A DNA stretch of 13,463 nt from an uncultured Bacilli bacterium (lineage in GTDB: Bacteria > Bacillota_I > Bacilli_A > RF39 > UBA660). Positions 13,413 through 13,463 of this stretch are shown here, piece by piece. Both the position numbers and the translations under genes were made by a program. The notes under the pieces are model-generated. The model was not told where the DNA came from. It ran no database searches and was given only the letters and a program-made list of their open reading frames with translations. Position 1 is the stretch's first letter; every line of letters starts with the position of its first letter. The DNA is taken from the NCBI GenBank assembly GCA_910585915.1, contig CAJUGF010000035.1, positions 1,600 through 15,062 of the forward strand, read 5' to 3'.

Positions 13413-13463
13413 AGTGTTCTAAAGTAAAAAGTTTTATAAGAACGTTGATATATTTTTAATAGT

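Noticed and set aside
13413..13463. Imperfect dyad GTTCT...AGAAC and TTGATA at the right edge
   Set aside because: It may belong to the promoter of the next gene, but the window ends before a -10 or start codon can be judged.

Overview
The window is AT-rich DNA from a low-GC, endospore-forming Gram-positive bacterium (Bacillota). TGA is used as a stop codon (pnp, spoVAD), so the mycoplasma code does not apply. Protein lengths, the trimmed sporulation gene set and a surface-protein type that I recall from uncultured gut Bacillota suggest a compact-genome lineage of gut Bacilli. That placement is inference.

Left part (1-2489): the 3' end of rpsO, a terminator/attenuator, then pnp (polynucleotide phosphorylase). 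Positions 2548-4939 hold a single-gene unit with its own extended -10 promoter and terminator. It encodes a 767-residue protein I do not recognise, built from two copies of a roughly 260-residue block, each with two KRHG-type repeats and one helix-turn-helix-like segment. A VanY-type D,D-carboxypeptidase (4958-6070, minus strand) converges on it.

Right part (6189-13397): a rearranged version of the sporulation region that in Bacillus subtilis reads dacF-spoIIAA-spoIIAB-sigF-spoVA. Here the order is dacF, an LCP (LytR-CpsA-Psr) cell-wall ligase, spoIIAA, a sigma-F/G-type sigma factor, a Cys-paired single-pass surface protein, then spoVAC-spoVAD-spoVAE. Terminators break the region into separate transcription units: dacF; LCP; spoIIAA-sigF; surface protein; spoVAC-AD-AE. 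The spoVA unit is preceded by TGTATA-17 bp-CATACTA, close to the classical forespore sigma-G/F consensus.

The main observation is the sigma-F switch. The anti-sigma kinase gene spoIIAB is absent from its usual place: only 8 bp separate spoIIAA from sigF. In addition, SpoIIAA carries Asp at the position that aligns without gaps to the phosphorylated Ser58 of B. subtilis, with Ala next to it (DDAG instead of DSSG). The sigma factor also lacks the usual N-terminal extension and is divergent in region 2.3/2.4. Together these suggest that sigma-F is controlled here without the classical phosphorylation-based partner switch, unless spoIIAB lies elsewhere in the genome.

No tRNA, rRNA, CRISPR array, insertion sequence or riboswitch was seen. 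No stretch over 300 bases lacks a gene.
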